Below are positions 17,371-29,581 of a stretch of 64,000 nucleotides of DNA, one piece after another. The position numbers and the translations under genes were made by a program. Position 1 is the first letter of the stretch, and each line of letters starts with the position of its first letter. This DNA comes from Xiphias gladius (Eukaryota; Chordata; Actinopteri; Istiophoriformes; Xiphiidae): NCBI RefSeq assembly GCF_016859285.1, contig NC_053420.1, positions 28,759,045-28,823,044 of the forward strand, read 5' to 3'. The notes beneath the pieces were generated by a model that did no database searches, had not been told where the DNA came from, and saw only the letters and a list, made by a program, of their open reading frames with translations.

Positions 17371-18092
17371 TAAAAAAACATCAAGCAGCTTTGCTGCCTG
17401 CCGGAGGTATACGTCATGGTCATGAAGATGCCCCAGACATTAGCAGGTTTTACTCCGTCTCCTCCAATCCCCAAATGTAGAACTGAAGTTACATACTCAC
17501 AGCTGTGATATGTCAGTGTTCTATCACATACACTCTGTTTTTAAGAGCTTTTGGGCAGAAGTGACTGACACACTGTCTGACATACTGAACAGACTGCTGT
17601 TGGGCAAAGGCTGCACAGTAACAGAGCAAGAGTTCAACACATGGTAGCTGTTTAAGCCGTTTTGGCAGCCAAGAGTATGCGTTTGATGACTTTGATGCAC
17701 AAAGATGCTTCCCAGAACAAACTGTTTGAGTAGAATTTTAAAATTGCTAAACAGTGAAAGAGCTGCTGTTGGGTTATTCAGGAACTTTAGTTAAAACTCC
17801 AAGGTGTTGAAGCCAGATCAGATATCTCCTGAACTGTCAGGCCTATAGATGCATGTATTTAGCAATAAATAAATCAATAAATTCAAATCAAAGGAATTTG
17901 TATTTTTAATGATGTTATGCCTGATGTTATTGCTATAGCTGACTGACACATTTGGATGGACTGGATTTGGTTTGCTGACATATTGGAATCAGCTTCATGT
18001 GTCATGTCATTATGGAATGCTTTTTTTTTCCTATAAATGATCAAAAGTCAGTATTTGAATAATTGATTCACATTCCAATCACCCACTCTTAC

Positions 18093-18331
18093 TTTTGAGA
18101 GCAGGTAGGAATTTTCCAGTATTGCTATATCAAAACACATCCCTCTCTGGGAGGCTGGTGTGCAGCCTGCTGCATCTCTTTCATTTCCACCCTCAAACAC
18201 TGAAATGTGGGGCAACCCAACAGAGGGTTCTTCCCCAGATAAAGTCAACCCCACTGTGCGGTCATTAGCATGAGGATTGGCCCAGACCACAGGAAAAGAC
18301 GGGCTTGGTAAGCTTTGGGTCATCACTGTGA
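18093..18331 (-). pseudogene. slc45a3: slc45a3 relic, penultimate exon (large loop and next helix start)
   Basis: The exon is open. It reads VMTQSLPSPSFPVVWANPHA, then RGMCFDIAILENSYLLSK, corresponding to the SLC45A3 loop (SLMTSFLPGPKPGAPFPNGH) and GICLDLAILDSAFLLSQ. The donor AAA|GTAAGA is intact. The acceptor TTTGCTCAG is plausible, but the phase does not fit the upstream exon, so the original boundary may have been lost. Confidence 0.8.
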
Positions 18332-18489
18332 CTGAGCAAACAAGGTTTTGGATTGGATGAGGTGAAAAAAACCTTAAAGAGGGAGGGATGAAAGATTAGC
18401 AAATAGTAAGAACAGATGAAGGAAATGTACTTCTCAGATAAAAAAATCTCATATGTAATTTGTGCTGTAGTTTCCATAATGGAATAATT

Positions 18490-18860
18490 TACATTTTAGG
18501 AAATCACTTTCTTTCCAGTTAGAGTTAGATGAGAAGACTGATACCGATGTCATGATAGGGGAGGGGATTGGCTTAGCATAAAGACCGGAACCAGGGGGAA
18601 ACATCTAGCCTGGCTCTCCCTTAAGTTCATCAAGACTAAGGCTCTACACAGCCATGATAGTGGCTATTTGAGCCTGTACTTTGGCACATTGGTGCTTTGA
18701 GCTAAATGGTAACATCAGCATGTTAACATAATTTAAAAGAAAATGCTCTATGTGGATGCTAAAAAAGGTATAACGCCCAACCATGTTGAACACTTTATGG
18801 CCGATGTAGAATTAATGTCATAACACTAAACTAAAAGTAAGGTTCTGATATTTCATTAGG
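18490..18860 (+). repeat. Dispersed repeat family B/C, partial copy
   Basis: It begins with a stretch like the interior of the MITE at 38130-38908 (TTAGATGAGAAGACTGATAC, CAGGGGGAAACATCTAGCCT) and continues into the AAATGGTAACATCAGCATG block of family B. The two families are therefore joined here, either by insertion or because they belong to one longer element. Confidence 0.5.
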
Positions 18861-18949
18861 GGTCTTTTCTTTTCGTAATGCTATAATTGACATAAATGCA
18901 TTATGTTGTACCTTTTCCTTTGAAAGACATTCCTTCAACTTCCATAATC

Positions 18950-19318
18950 TTAAAGGACCAGTGTGCAGGATTTTAGAGGCATCTACTGGAAAAAATTGAA
19001 TATTTTAAATATGTTTTCATTAGTGTATTACCTCCTGAATCAAAGAATTATTCTGATTTCGTTAGATTGAGCCCATCATACGTACATAGGGAGTGGGTCT
19101 TCTTCCATGGAGCTCGCCATGTTGCACCGCCATGTTTCTACAGTAACCTAGAACAGACAAACCAAACACTGGCTCTAGAGAGGGCCTTTTGCATTTTTAT
19201 GTTACATGAAGGCCACCGTAGCTTCTCCTACATGCTTGGAAAGGGAGGGGTATTCAGTTGGTTGCAATCTGCAACCTCACCACTAGAAGCCACTAAATCC
19301 TTCATACTGGCCCTTTAA
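18950..19318. mobile_element. MITE with TTAAAGGACCAGTGTG termini
   Basis: A 369 bp unit. The left end TTAAAGGACCAGTGTGCAGG is the inverse of the right end CCTTCATACTGGCCCTTTAA with few mismatches. It has no transposase. The 83-residue open frame at 19067-19318 lies entirely inside it. The element is in an intron of the slc45a3 relic. Confidence 0.85.
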
Positions 19319-19437
19319 CCCTGCTTTATACAGGGTTAAATACAGGGTGTTTACTCCTCCCGGTACGTTTGCATGGAAATTACTATTGTTTAATGCTTAA
19401 TGTATCCATAATGCCAAAGTGTTTGGTTAAAACTTAC

Positions 19438-19887
19438 CAGTTATTTGAGTGATAGAGACACAGCAGTGTGAATGGCAGTACCGCAAGGACGCAGATTGTG
19501 TATCCTGTCAAAGCCACCATGAAAGTGACAGTTATCACACTGTCTGACAAACTCATGACAGCGGTGATGAACACCAGCAAAGCACCTCTGCCACAAACAG
19601 TCTCCATATGACTGCTGGAACAGGCAGACACGCTGTATACACACGAGGTAACACTGACACACATGCTGATGCACATCGGCCAAGTACAACATGGAAACAC
19701 TGAGACTATTTGCTGCTCCAGCTTTTTAAAGTGCTAGGGACGACAGTCTTTCTCTCTCCTCCTCCAGTTCCTGTCTTCTCTGGGATGAACGGTGTAGTGA
19801 GGAGGCAGCTGAGGAAGAGGAGGGTGAGCAGGGTGTAGATGAAGGCCTCCCGGCCTCCCAGGTGTGTTGCTATTGGGGAGCAAGAAC
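19438..19887 (-). pseudogene. slc45a3: slc45a3 relic, exon 4 with frameshift, TAG and internal deletion
   Basis: After a good acceptor the frame starts FLLPNSNT (SLC45A3 YLLPAIDW...). It then needs a frame change and loses some codons to reach GGREAFIYTLLTLLFLSC. Still in that frame there is TAG at 19708-19706, then VLPRVYTACLPVPAVIWRLF ending VAE near 19586. The next conserved segment, ALLVFITAVMSLSD followed by MVALTGY, lies in another frame immediately afterwards. About 80 residues, equivalent to helices 7-8, are therefore missing. The exon closes at a consensus donor TG|GTAAGT (19438/19437). Confidence 0.82.
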
Positions 19888-20559
19888 CTGAATGCAGAGT
19901 TTAAGATATGAAAGAGCATACAATCCTCATAATCTCTCCCAAACTCTTACTTCATAATTCCATTATTCATGTATAATGACTACTACCCAGCTTCTGTTCA
20001 AGTCAGTGCCAGTCAAAAGAGAAAGTTGATCTTGAGAAATTGTCCCTGTGCTTTGCTTTACCCACAACCTGAATTTATTTGTAATCTTAAAGCCACTATC
20101 TGTAAAATTGGAATTCTAACTTTGGCACCCTCCAGTGGTAGTAAAAAAAAAAGACACCGTAGCAGACAGCAATGCATGCCATACTTCCCATGGGCCCTTA
20201 CCCAGGGACACTGATACCCCTTTCATACGGGAGATGTGTGTACAACACATATCTACTGAATGTACATTCAATTACTGTTGGATTCATTCATGCAAGACAG
20301 CTGTCAAAGGTTAATCTATGACTCGTGACTTATAACCGTTAACGTGCAGTGTAGTTCCATATACTTCACTGATAAACCATTGAATTACACATATTAACCA
20401 GAGAAAGTAAGAATTTTCAATCAGAGCTGAAAAGAATATGCACTTACTCAAATATCAGAAGATTAATTTACAGCAATTTTGATCATCAATTGATTATTTT
20501 GAGTCTTTTTTTTAGCCAGGCTAGCTGTGTAGCTTCCAATGCCAGTCTGTAAGTTGGTT

Positions 20560-20880
20560 TTGTTTTTTAGAAAAATGTTTCATCAACTATACAATGGATT
20601 TTCAGGAAATCTAGTAAAGACATTCATGTCAACCTGAGGATGAAAAGTAATAACTTGATTTAACGTGATTTGTTTAACTTTTCATCTGGCACCACCATCA
20701 GGTCAAAATTTCATTTTGTCCAGTACTTTGGTTTATGACCAAATTCTCATAAAACTATGACAACCTCATCAGCCTCAGCTTTACTTTGTGTTTAGTGCTA
20801 ATTAGAACACGTTAGCATGCTAATAATGGTGAACATGGTGGACATTGTACCTGCTAAACATTGGTATTGTATTACAATTT
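20560..20880 (-). repeat. Dispersed repeat family B, copy 2 (inverted)
   Basis: In inverse orientation it carries the GTTAGCATGCTAA block and the ATTTGGTCATAAACCAAAGT-type block known from family B. It is non-coding, in an intron of the slc45a3 relic. Confidence 0.6.
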
Positions 20881-20899
20881 ATATTGTTACAGTGGGTTT

Positions 20900-21190
20900 A
20901 TAAGGGTTTCTGTTTTTGTTTTTGTTTTACTGAACACAGCTGCCTGTTACAGCTGAAAACAACACTTGTTGTGAGTGTAAACCAGAACAGTAAAGTTGTG
21001 GGCTGAACAATTAACCAATGAGCTGAAACTCACTATAAAGCTCCATTAAGCTGAGGGGAGCTGCAGATTTAGGTGATAATACTCTGTAGATTTATCACTA
21101 TGAGCGATCCCTCTCACATTGTTACTTTGTTTTCACACTGTCATTTGATACATTGTTATCATAGAAATATCAATTATGTCTGTTTTAAGC
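20900..21190 (+). repeat. Dispersed repeat family A, copy 4 (partial)
   Basis: Contains ACACAGCTGCCTGTTACAGC near 20935 and GAGGGGAGCTGCAGATTTAG near 21053, matching family A. It sits next to the inverted family B copy. Confidence 0.5.
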
Positions 21191-21395
21191 AAAATGCCAA
21201 ATATTTGCAGGTTCTGGGGAGGGTAAATTAAATTATGTTAGGTTTATGTTTATCTCTGGAGTATGTCAACTTTGGCTTTGGGAAACTGCGAACACTTGCA
21301 TTTGTAACAGTTTTGGATATTTTAGAAAAGCGAAAGTGAAAGAAAGTAAACAAGTGACAGAACCAATTAGGTAGAAAGCTTTACTAAGTGACTTA

Positions 21396-21509
21396 CCCCA
21401 GGCAGCCTCCCAGGCTGGTCATCATGGAATTAACAGAGAATGCTCTGCGGTTTTCCTCCTCCCTGGGGAACAGGTCTGACAGCAGGGCCAACAATGGAGT
21501 GAGGCAGGC
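21396..21509 (-). pseudogene. slc45a3: slc45a3 relic, exon 3
   Basis: Bounded by an acceptor ending GGCTCCTCAG and a donor GG|GTAAGT. It encodes ACLTPLLALLSDLF, then ENRRAFSV and SLGGCLG, matching SLC45A3 VCFTPLEALLSDLF...SLGGCLG. The coordinate length is 114 nt, whereas phase 0 in and phase 2 out needs 113. This hints at one extra base in the last third, which I could not confirm. Confidence 0.8.
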
Positions 21510-22319
21510 CTGAGGAGCCAACACAAGGCTTAGCTGATGCCAAATCACAGCCACAGTGATAATTATATTAATCTGTTTATAGGCCTTGAAAATATATTTT
21601 CGTTATCACCTTATTACTGTGATTGATTAGATAGCACATTGTTGGCTAATGGTGTCGGACAGAAGTGTATGCTTGTTGATTGCTAAGGTGAGGTAGCTGA
21701 AGAGGACTGTTTGGACTATTAAGTGGCTCAGGCAGCATGCTTGTTAGCATACTAAATAGCTTAGCATCCCAGTTAGCTTAACATGGTGTTTTTTGTTTTT
21801 GTTTTTTTGATGGCTCAAGCAGCATTCTGGTCAATTTAACATGCTGTTTGCATGCTAGATAGCATGGCAGCTGAGGATGGTTGTTGGATTGTTGCTTGGT
21901 GGCTTGAGCAGCATGCTGCTGGGGATGGAAGTTACCTTAACATGTTGGTAGCTGACTATTGTCAGCTAGAGGGATGTAGCTGGATAGTAGCTAGTAATTT
22001 TGTAGACAAAAATAAATATAAATTGCTATCGAGGGTTGTATTGAGTGTTTGGGTGCAGGTAAAGAAGGGGGTGGTTCTGGAACACTGGAACACACTGTTG
22101 AACCCTCTCTGTGTTGTGAGCCCAACTCGACCAAACACCAGTTATTTAGAGGGTGGCTTTGATGACCCTGTATTCTTGACCTATGGTCACCGATATACTT
22201 GCATTTTACCATAGTGTATATTAGGCATAGCTGATGGATGGGCCTGCAACAATGCCAGTGTCATTGTTCACATACTTGTTTGAGTGCTTTGTATGTAAAG
22301 GAGGATTAAAAGTATATCC

Positions 22320-23320
22320 AGGGGGCAGATTAGGGCCTAATCAGCCCTGGAGGAAACAGAATATCTTGTGAACCTCCGCTTTTGCACAATGTAAACAGAA
22401 ACCATAGGGATACTTGTGGAGGTTACAACATTGTTGATGCTAAGATCACAGCAGCAGCATCATCTTAGATGGTATGTCAGATGTATAAGGTCTTCTCTTC
22501 AAAACTTTCCACCACTGTTGTGGTGATACAAAACTGCTGCTGACCTTATTTTCTGACATGACCCCCACCGGTCATGTGGTAAATGTGATGAGTTAAAAGC
22601 AAGTACAATATATCAGTGGCTACTCTACTTCATATTGAAACCAAACCCTTTTCTGTGGTAAAGTCAGCACAGAGAAACGCGTTTGCAGACTGGAGCAGCT
22701 CTGGTGAGCGAGTGGAGCTGTGTGTCGAAGGTATATCTGAGCCTTAAGGCAGCAGATGTTGCTGAAGTTGCAATAAACATCAGAATCCTGTACGCTGAAA
22801 TGGCAAAATAACCACAATCTTGAACAAGTTAATTTGTTGATCCAAGACAAACTGAGCAAGAGAGAGCAGGAGAGTAAGAGGTAGAGAGAGAAGCCATCGC
22901 TAACTGCTAAGCTAAAGTAATTAGCAGATCTGAATAGTGCATGAACAACGGTGAAATTAGTGAGAACGTCGCTAAAAGAAGTAGAGAGCTATGAGTGCTT
23001 GAGCAGAACTAGTGCAAGTTTAAATGTACAGCGGGTAATTAGCTGCTGTAATGAAAAAAAATTGCTGAATTAGCTGGGTAGAGGCAGAGCAGTAAAAAAT
23101 GCTACTAGCAACACAGACACACTGGCAATCGGAAATGAGACAATACGTTTACCGCAGCATGTCAGTACGTGAATGGCCACTCACTAGTGTTACTTAAAAG
23201 AAATTTTACTCAAGTACAAGTAAAATTACTTGCGTAAATTTTCTCTGATAAATCCGTAAAAATCTACTCTGTGTAAATGTTACTGCATTACATTTTTAAA
23301 AGGACGAAGGGGAGGTGTAA
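22320..23320. other. Intron of slc45a3 relic, repeat-like, no gene
   Basis: No coding sequence is recognised. The segment 22620-23170 has the look of a decayed interspersed repeat (GAGAGAGCAGGAGAG and AAGCAGAG-like motifs). At 23180-23320 it runs into ACTCAAGTACAAGTAAAATTACTT, a common fish repeat motif also present at 56150-56400 and 58961-59359. Confidence 0.4.
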
Positions 23321-23494
23321 AAAATGTTATATGGTGATAATCATATATGATAAAACTAGTAAATAACATTTTATGCTACCTGGCGTATATGCATTGGTAT
23401 TTTTCCCAGGAGAAAAAGGCATCGAAAGCAACCAATAAATTTTAGTCAGGCACTTTGCAGCCTGTGCATACAACTAATAATTACAAAAATACAC

Positions 23495-23910
23495 TCAGGT
23501 GGCAGTTTATTAGGTACACCTAACTAAAACTAATGCAGTCTAATACAACAGTCCTGCAATAAATCGTCCGTTCATGAAGGTTATAAAATTCAGCTTTTAT
23601 TAAAATTGTTTTAGAGAGTTGTTGATTTAACTGGATCATCATTTTGGAGGATGTAGTGCGATGTGTGGTGCTGTTGAGCTGTACTGCATTATACAGAGAG
23701 ATGTTTCTGTTATCAAGCCTACCTTCATTGGTATAAGTGGGTCCATAGACTTTATGTAGCAGTATTTTTGTGTTGAATTTTGTGTTATTCTTAATTTTGA
23801 CACCAAGATTTTCATTTTTACTGCAAATGTATATTGGTTCCAAATATCGGTTATTGGTCTCCTTGATTACTAATAATCGGAATCGGCCCTGAAAAAAAAA
23901 CACATCAGTC
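23495..23910 (+). repeat. Dispersed repeat starting AGGTGGCAGTTTATTAGGTA
   Basis: The start and the following CACCTAACTAAAACTAATGC are typical of a short repeat I recognise as common in teleost genomes. It is followed from about 23840 by a second repeat-like tail (ATCGGTTATTGG, AATCGGCCCTG). The 130-residue minus-strand open frame over this interval is a shadow of the repeat. Confidence 0.5.
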
Positions 23911-24269
23911 AACCCCTAATATATATAAGGCCACTCTATGTTGCCAAGTATCTGCTCTTTGCCTGGGTGAGGAAAGGATTCAAGAATGCAATAGGAAAGT
24001 GCAATAGGTCAGAGAAGGGTGTGGAAAGTATGTGATATAACTAGTAACTATTTGTAAGACTAGTAGAGCTAGATTATTAGGGCTGATGGCTGGATTCAGA
24101 TGAGCCAATTTGGCCTAAGCAGATACAGTGTAGATACTGAGTGACTGTCACATTGGTCACAGTTCAACAAAAGTTTCAGCCTTACTTTAAACTCTTGAAA
24201 AATAGCACATACAGATGTTTTTCCCCCCACAACTTTAACTCTTACATTGTTGCTTAAGCTCCTTTGCTC

Positions 24270-24910
24270 TGCTAAGGAGGTTATGTTTTGACACTTGTCT
24301 GTTTGTTGGTTTGTTTGTTTATTTGTAAGCAGGATTACGCAAAAAGTACTGAACCAATTTTTGTAAATGGACTGCACTCATATAGTACTTTTCTAGTCTT
24401 ATCAACCGCTCAAAGTGCTTTACACTACTGCCACATTCACCCATTCACACAGCGTTTTTTTTTTCTATACATACAGCGCTTTTTACATACACATACACAC
24501 ACACACACTCAAACACACTGGTGATACATCAGGGGCAATTTGGGGTTCAGTATCTTTGCCAAGGACACTTCGACATTGTGCACTGGAGGAACCGGGGATC
24601 GAACCAACGACCTTCCGATTAGTCGATGCCCCAATCCACCTCCTGAGGCACGGTCGCCTCAATTTGTGCCAAACTTGATGTAGGGATGGGGCATGGGCCA
24701 GGAAAGAACCTATTAAATTTTGGGGCTGAAGCGGTTACAGGGGCATAGCCAGGCATTTTTCTTTATAACTTTCCTTAACATTGAAAGATTGCCTTCTTTG
24801 ACATTTTTGTGAATTTCTCAGTTTTTCTATTATAAGGTCAAGAAAGACATGTGTAGGATTGTTTGGCCTTGGTGGAGGTATGCACTCTACTGAATGCTGT
24901 TTTAGTTTCA
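24270..24910 (+). repeat. Nested dispersed repeats (outer element split by an inner one)
   Basis: The outer repeat starts with GGAGGTTATGTTTTGACACT and resumes after the insertion at AATTTGTGCCAAACTTGATG. It ends around GGCCTTGGTGGAGGTATGCA. The inner repeat (about 24362-24660) begins AAATGGACTGCACTCATATA and includes GGGGATCGAACCAACGACCT. AATTT...GT on both sides of the insert looks like a target-site duplication. It lies in an intron of the slc45a3 relic. Confidence 0.65.
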
Positions 24911-25771
24911 GTCATGAAATTATTATGTTACAGAGAAAACATTTTCTGATTGATTTCTCATGTTGATGTGGGACATACAATATGGGAATATTTTATACCA
25001 TAATCTAATTGTGTTATGTTCACGCTCATAGTGTAGGATGGTAGGAATGAACCTTAAAGTTTCACAGGTTTCCAGATGGTGACAGTTTCACAGTGAACTG
25101 TCTAATTCATTGTGAACTACTAAACTGATAAGTAAATTGGTATATGTCTTAGTGAACTCAAGGTTTTCTAAAGTGTTTCTCTTCTTTTGAGTATACTCAG
25201 TAACCCTTTTCAGAATTCCAAATGAAGGTTTCATAATACCTTCCTAACAGCCAACACATACAGCATTTATTAAGGGCCTACTGTAATGCATTGTTCACTG
25301 CAAGGTTCTTGATTCAATAGATGGTGAATGTCTCTTAAACAGTTCTCTGGATTTTGTTCAGAATCTATTGACAGTGCAGTACCATGGTTGCTGAGCATTG
25401 ATCGTTTTTCTTAGTAAATCTTTTACACACATTGGAGCACATTTGTTGTGCTTCGTGTTATCTGTGCTGCTGAGAAACCACTTTGTTGAAATTCCTTTGT
25501 TTTACATTCTCTAATATTTATACTTTTATGAAGTAAGGCAAATTCTTCAGCCCTTATTTTTGTTGTATTTAAAATTTATTGATGTTTAAAGTGCTACACC
25601 AGCGCCACTGTAATGTATTGAATTTGCCATAACACACCTCATTATATGCCTGGTGTGTGACTGCAAACCATGTCTTTGATCCAGACAGCAATTCATTCGC
25701 ATCTTTATTGACTGATTTACCTTGGGTACAATTTAAGGTGTAAATGTGTGCAATCGTAGAAGCTAACTCAC

Positions 25772-26013
25772 GTTTCAGGAGAAATCTATCAGACAGACCA
25801 TCGCAGATTGCAGGGCAGTGTACGGCCAGTATGCTTGCTGTGGGGACATCAGCACAGCCAGGTGCCAGGCCTGTAGCATGATTTGCAGGCCCAGCAAAAC
25901 TCCTAGGCTCAGCATCCAAATAAAGAGGTGTCGTCGACCAAAACAGCCTTGCCACGAATCACTACTTTAGCCAATTATCGGTGTAAAGATCAAGCCCAGA
26001 ACCGGACTCACTC
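25772..26013 (-). pseudogene. slc45a3: slc45a3 relic, exon 2 with TAA and TGA
   Basis: After an acceptor ending TCTGCCAG, the frame reads VSPVLGLIFTPIIG, then TAA at 25969-25967. It continues SSDSWQGCFGRRHLFIWMLS, LGVLLGLQIM and MVCLIDFS before TGA at 25777-25775, just ahead of the donor AAC|GTGAGT. It aligns with SLC45A3 GPVLGLVCVPLLGSASDHW...LLDFCGQ. Length and phases (1 in, 0 out) are as expected, so both stops are point changes. Confidence 0.88.
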
Positions 26014-26904
26014 CTGGCAGAAAGACGGAGCCTATTAATTTTATTACATTTGTTCTGAAAACAGAAGTGAGAACTGATTAGCTTGTTAGTAAGTGAAACT
26101 GGTATATTTCTGTCATGTGAGACATTTCATTTTCTCTAAAAACACTTTTTCTGTAGTACAACGTGGCCATCTACCCATCCTTTACAGCCATTTACCCTTT
26201 TCAGGATTATCAGAGACTGAAGCCAAGTTGCCATCAGGTAACTGACTGAGTAAGTACATGAGATCAATTGACCGTTTGCTAAACCCCTTCCCCAAACAGT
26301 GATGGTCCTGTTGTCATAGCTTAGCAACCATAACTAAGCACAGCAGTCCTGTTAAGCTTTGGATGTCTAAAAGAAGTAAAAGAAGCTATAGTAAAAGTGA
26401 TTCATGTTATAACTAAGAGTTTTGAGGGTTGTGTGAATTTTTTTTATTGTCTCTCCAAAATCAAAAAATACAAAAGCTCAAGTTTAAGGAGTGGATTAAA
26501 AAAATATGTTCTATGCTCTGATGAAACCTGCTAACACTAGCATGCCTGGCTAGCTTGTTACTTGGTTACAGAGGCAACTTAGCACAATTTCCAAGACAAA
26601 GAGTTAGCATATAATAATGTGAGGTTGTAGGTTATTTAAGAAAATGCTCTGCTCCGAACTGACACATCAACTGCCTTGAAGTGGGTGTAACATTGATCCT
26701 GGATGCTACTATATCAGAGGTTAGGGTAACATTAAAAGCTCTGCAATATGTTGGATCTGAAGCTCACCCAAGGTGGCAAACTAATTGGTTAGTCCTCATT
26801 CTCATATCCTTTTCTCACATCAAAATGAAACATACTGTTTAAAAATACTGGCATTAATACAGAAAGCTAAACTTTGTGCTGCTTGGGTCCCAGTATCATC
26901 TGTT

Positions 26905-27835
26905 CATTCAATCTGGGGCCTGTTCAGTGAAGCAAATTCCACATATCCAGGATATCTTTTTGTTATCTGCCTTCAACAAGCCTGGCTTTCGCAATCGCGC
27001 TAAGCGGTCACACGACGGTGGTTATCAACTCCGTAAGTCACCTAGGTTTTCCTGAGCGTGTTCACATAAAAAGGAGCGGGTTCTGCAGCATATGACCGAT
27101 CGCAAACTCGGACAAGTCTACTGGCAGGAGAGCGGAATATTTTACAAACCAAGAGCAAACTATAATATTGGTCAAATACGAAGAAGTTAAACCCATAATC
27201 CAGGCTAAAAGCAACAGTTGCAACTGCCGAAATTATTCACACAGCTGGCAAAAAAAATTGCCAACTGTGTGATGGTGTAAATTAGCAGGCTTATAATATC
27301 ACTGCCCCATCATTAGGCCACAAGTAGATCTGACCATAATTATATTATTATTGTAGGTTTACTTTCATATCTTATAAGTACAACAAGTACAAGGCTTTTA
27401 GTGATTCAATCAGTCTCTGTTGTATGATAATGTTGTTATACAAAGGCACAATGAATGGCTCTGACATTGTTTGCAGCCAACAGGAAAAAAAAAATGAAAT
27501 GAAGAAGACAGGAGGGGGCCCCCCCACTCTTGCCATACTCAGAGATCCTCTCACAATCAGTGCACTGACCTCAAATGGATCTTCTACGAATGGTGATGCC
27601 ATTTTCTAAGAGATTTGGTAGGTGAGTAGGCCGCGCTTTTATATGCATTGATCTGTTATCTCGAACATAACCTGCTCCAAAGCAGGTTAGTTCTGCAGTA
27701 TAAGTTACCACTGCGTTGTAACCCAGTAAGAAGGGCTCCACTGTCGTAACCCTGAAAACCCGGGGTTAAACCTGAAGTTACCTGGCTAACCCCAAATCCT
27801 GCTTCCTGGTACAGGTCTCTAGAAAACCAGAACTG
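26905..27835 (-). mobile_element. PIF/Harbinger-like element remnant
   Basis: The left end GGGGCCTGTTCAGTGAAGCA and the inverse of the right end (GAGACCTGTACCAGGAAGCA) form imperfect terminal inverted repeats about 930 bp apart. On the minus strand, MASPFVEDPFEVSALIVR (27602-27549) resembles the start of HARBI1-type transposases seen in fish. The rest of the nuclease is missing, so this is a non-autonomous or deleted copy. It lies in the largest intron of the slc45a3 relic. Confidence 0.6.
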
Positions 27836-27839
27836 AACT

Positions 27840-29560
27840 GATCGCGATCAATTAATAAATGTGTGTTTTCCTGTTCCTGTCTCAAAATCAGTAATCAAAT
27901 AAACAAGAAAACCAAAACCAAACAACCAGTCTTTTGAAACTGAACACTAAGTTACATTTTTAGGTAATTTTAAAGCATTTGGAAAAATTCTTAGGAAAAA
28001 AATAGCTAGTAATGTCTGATAACCGACTATCTATATACTAGCTTGTTATGACCGAGAGCAGGTGCATTATAGGACTTGCAAAAATAGCATTTCCTGCAAT
28101 TAAAACAGAGTGGAAGGTTAACTTAATTTAAACCCCGTGGTGCAGTCTTTTTGTTGTCCTCACCTAAGTGTTTTTAAGCATGAAAGTTCAGAGTTATCCT
28201 TATATGCTTAATCTGCACGTGATTTGACATGCTCACATTCTACAGCAGCATATGCTGGCCATAAACTTCATTAGTAATTTACTACTTATTAGATCATTAT
28301 TAACATAAACTGTCAACTTTTGATGAATAATTTAGATTTGTGACACACGGACGCCTTCATCACATCCAATGGAACCCCAGTAGTGGTCCTCCTAACTTTC
28401 GTCAGTGCTGGAGGGGGATTGTGTCAGAGTGTGGGTATGGGTGTTATTCTAGGAGGGAAGTCCTCTGGGAATAAGAAGATATTGTAAGTGTCAAATCTTC
28501 ACATACTAACATCACACATAAGCTACATATAAGGAAAAACTCTTTCCCTTCCTAAAAGAAAAGCGACTGTGTGTGAGGCTAATACTGCCACAGGTTATCT
28601 CTGTTGTTGATTTATTAGCACTCCAATTCTGGTGTAGCCTATAACTGGGGATACTTCTGGTCTAATAATGCCTATATGATTATTAAGCAGGCGACAGAAC
28701 ATCTATAAAAACTGGTGAACTGGACAGTAAAAGGTTCATATTTATCATAAACACGAATTCTTCTCAGAAATCATTCAAGTGTCTGTTTTCATGCTTAGCG
28801 TGCTCTTAGCGTGCAAGGTGCGGGCAGCGCTTGTTTTTTTGTACATGCGCATGGTGAAGAAGTCTGAAATTCCGAAAACAGAAAAACAGGAATAAGACTT
28901 GTATTTTTGTTTTGTTGTTAGGTTGTTTTGATGAAAACAAGGAAACAGTCATTTTCCTTTTGTGACACCTACCTAAAATAAAAAATTCTGACCCTTTTTT
29001 TTTGTTTTCCAGATTAGCTGCACTATATTACTGATGCATATTTAAGACCATTGTACATTTCACATCTCATACAATAAAAAGTCATTTGGAGATGGATTTT
29101 TTTAACCAATTCACAGAGTAAATGTTAGTTGGCGAAAATCTGCCAGCTACACTTCAGAACTTCGAATTCAGTGGGTGCGGACTAAAAAAAGAGAAGCCCG
29201 CTTTTATCTGCTTCTGTTTGAAGTCAAGGACCTACTGAGTCACCTTGAAGTTCAAGTGGTAAAACTGCTGCTTCTGGTGCACCAATTTAATCACAAGTGT
29301 GGCACATGTCTAGCAAAGAGGTCTGCTGGATTTAAAACTCTTTTGCATACCTAGGCAGTCATGGACAGACAGGCCTTTAACTAAATGGAAAACAGACTAT
29401 ATTAACTGTATATAGCTTTTTTCCAAAGAACCAGGAGAAATCAGGGTTCAGTACCTTGCTTAGTGGGTGACCTGCTTCACATCCCTCTCAGTACAAATAC
29501 AACTGACTTCTATGTCTTTTCAGTGGTGACTCTTGCCCGTTAACCTCACGGTCCCCCAGT
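27840..29560. other. slc45a3 relic intron 1, remainder
   Basis: AT-rich, with no coding sequence I can support. One plus-strand stretch near 28350-28487 is hydrophobic when translated but has no start, splice context or homology that I recognise. Confidence 0.5.
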
Positions 29561-29581
29561 GCGTGCGGTGCTTCCACTTAC

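Noticed and set aside
23520..23912. 130-residue minus-strand frame
   Set aside because: It covers a common dispersed repeat in antisense and has no protein-like features.
28350..28487. Plus-strand stretch translating to hydrophobic PVVVLLTFVSAGGGL-type sequence
   Set aside because: It is on the opposite strand to the transporter relic, has no start or splice sites and matches no SLC45 helix.
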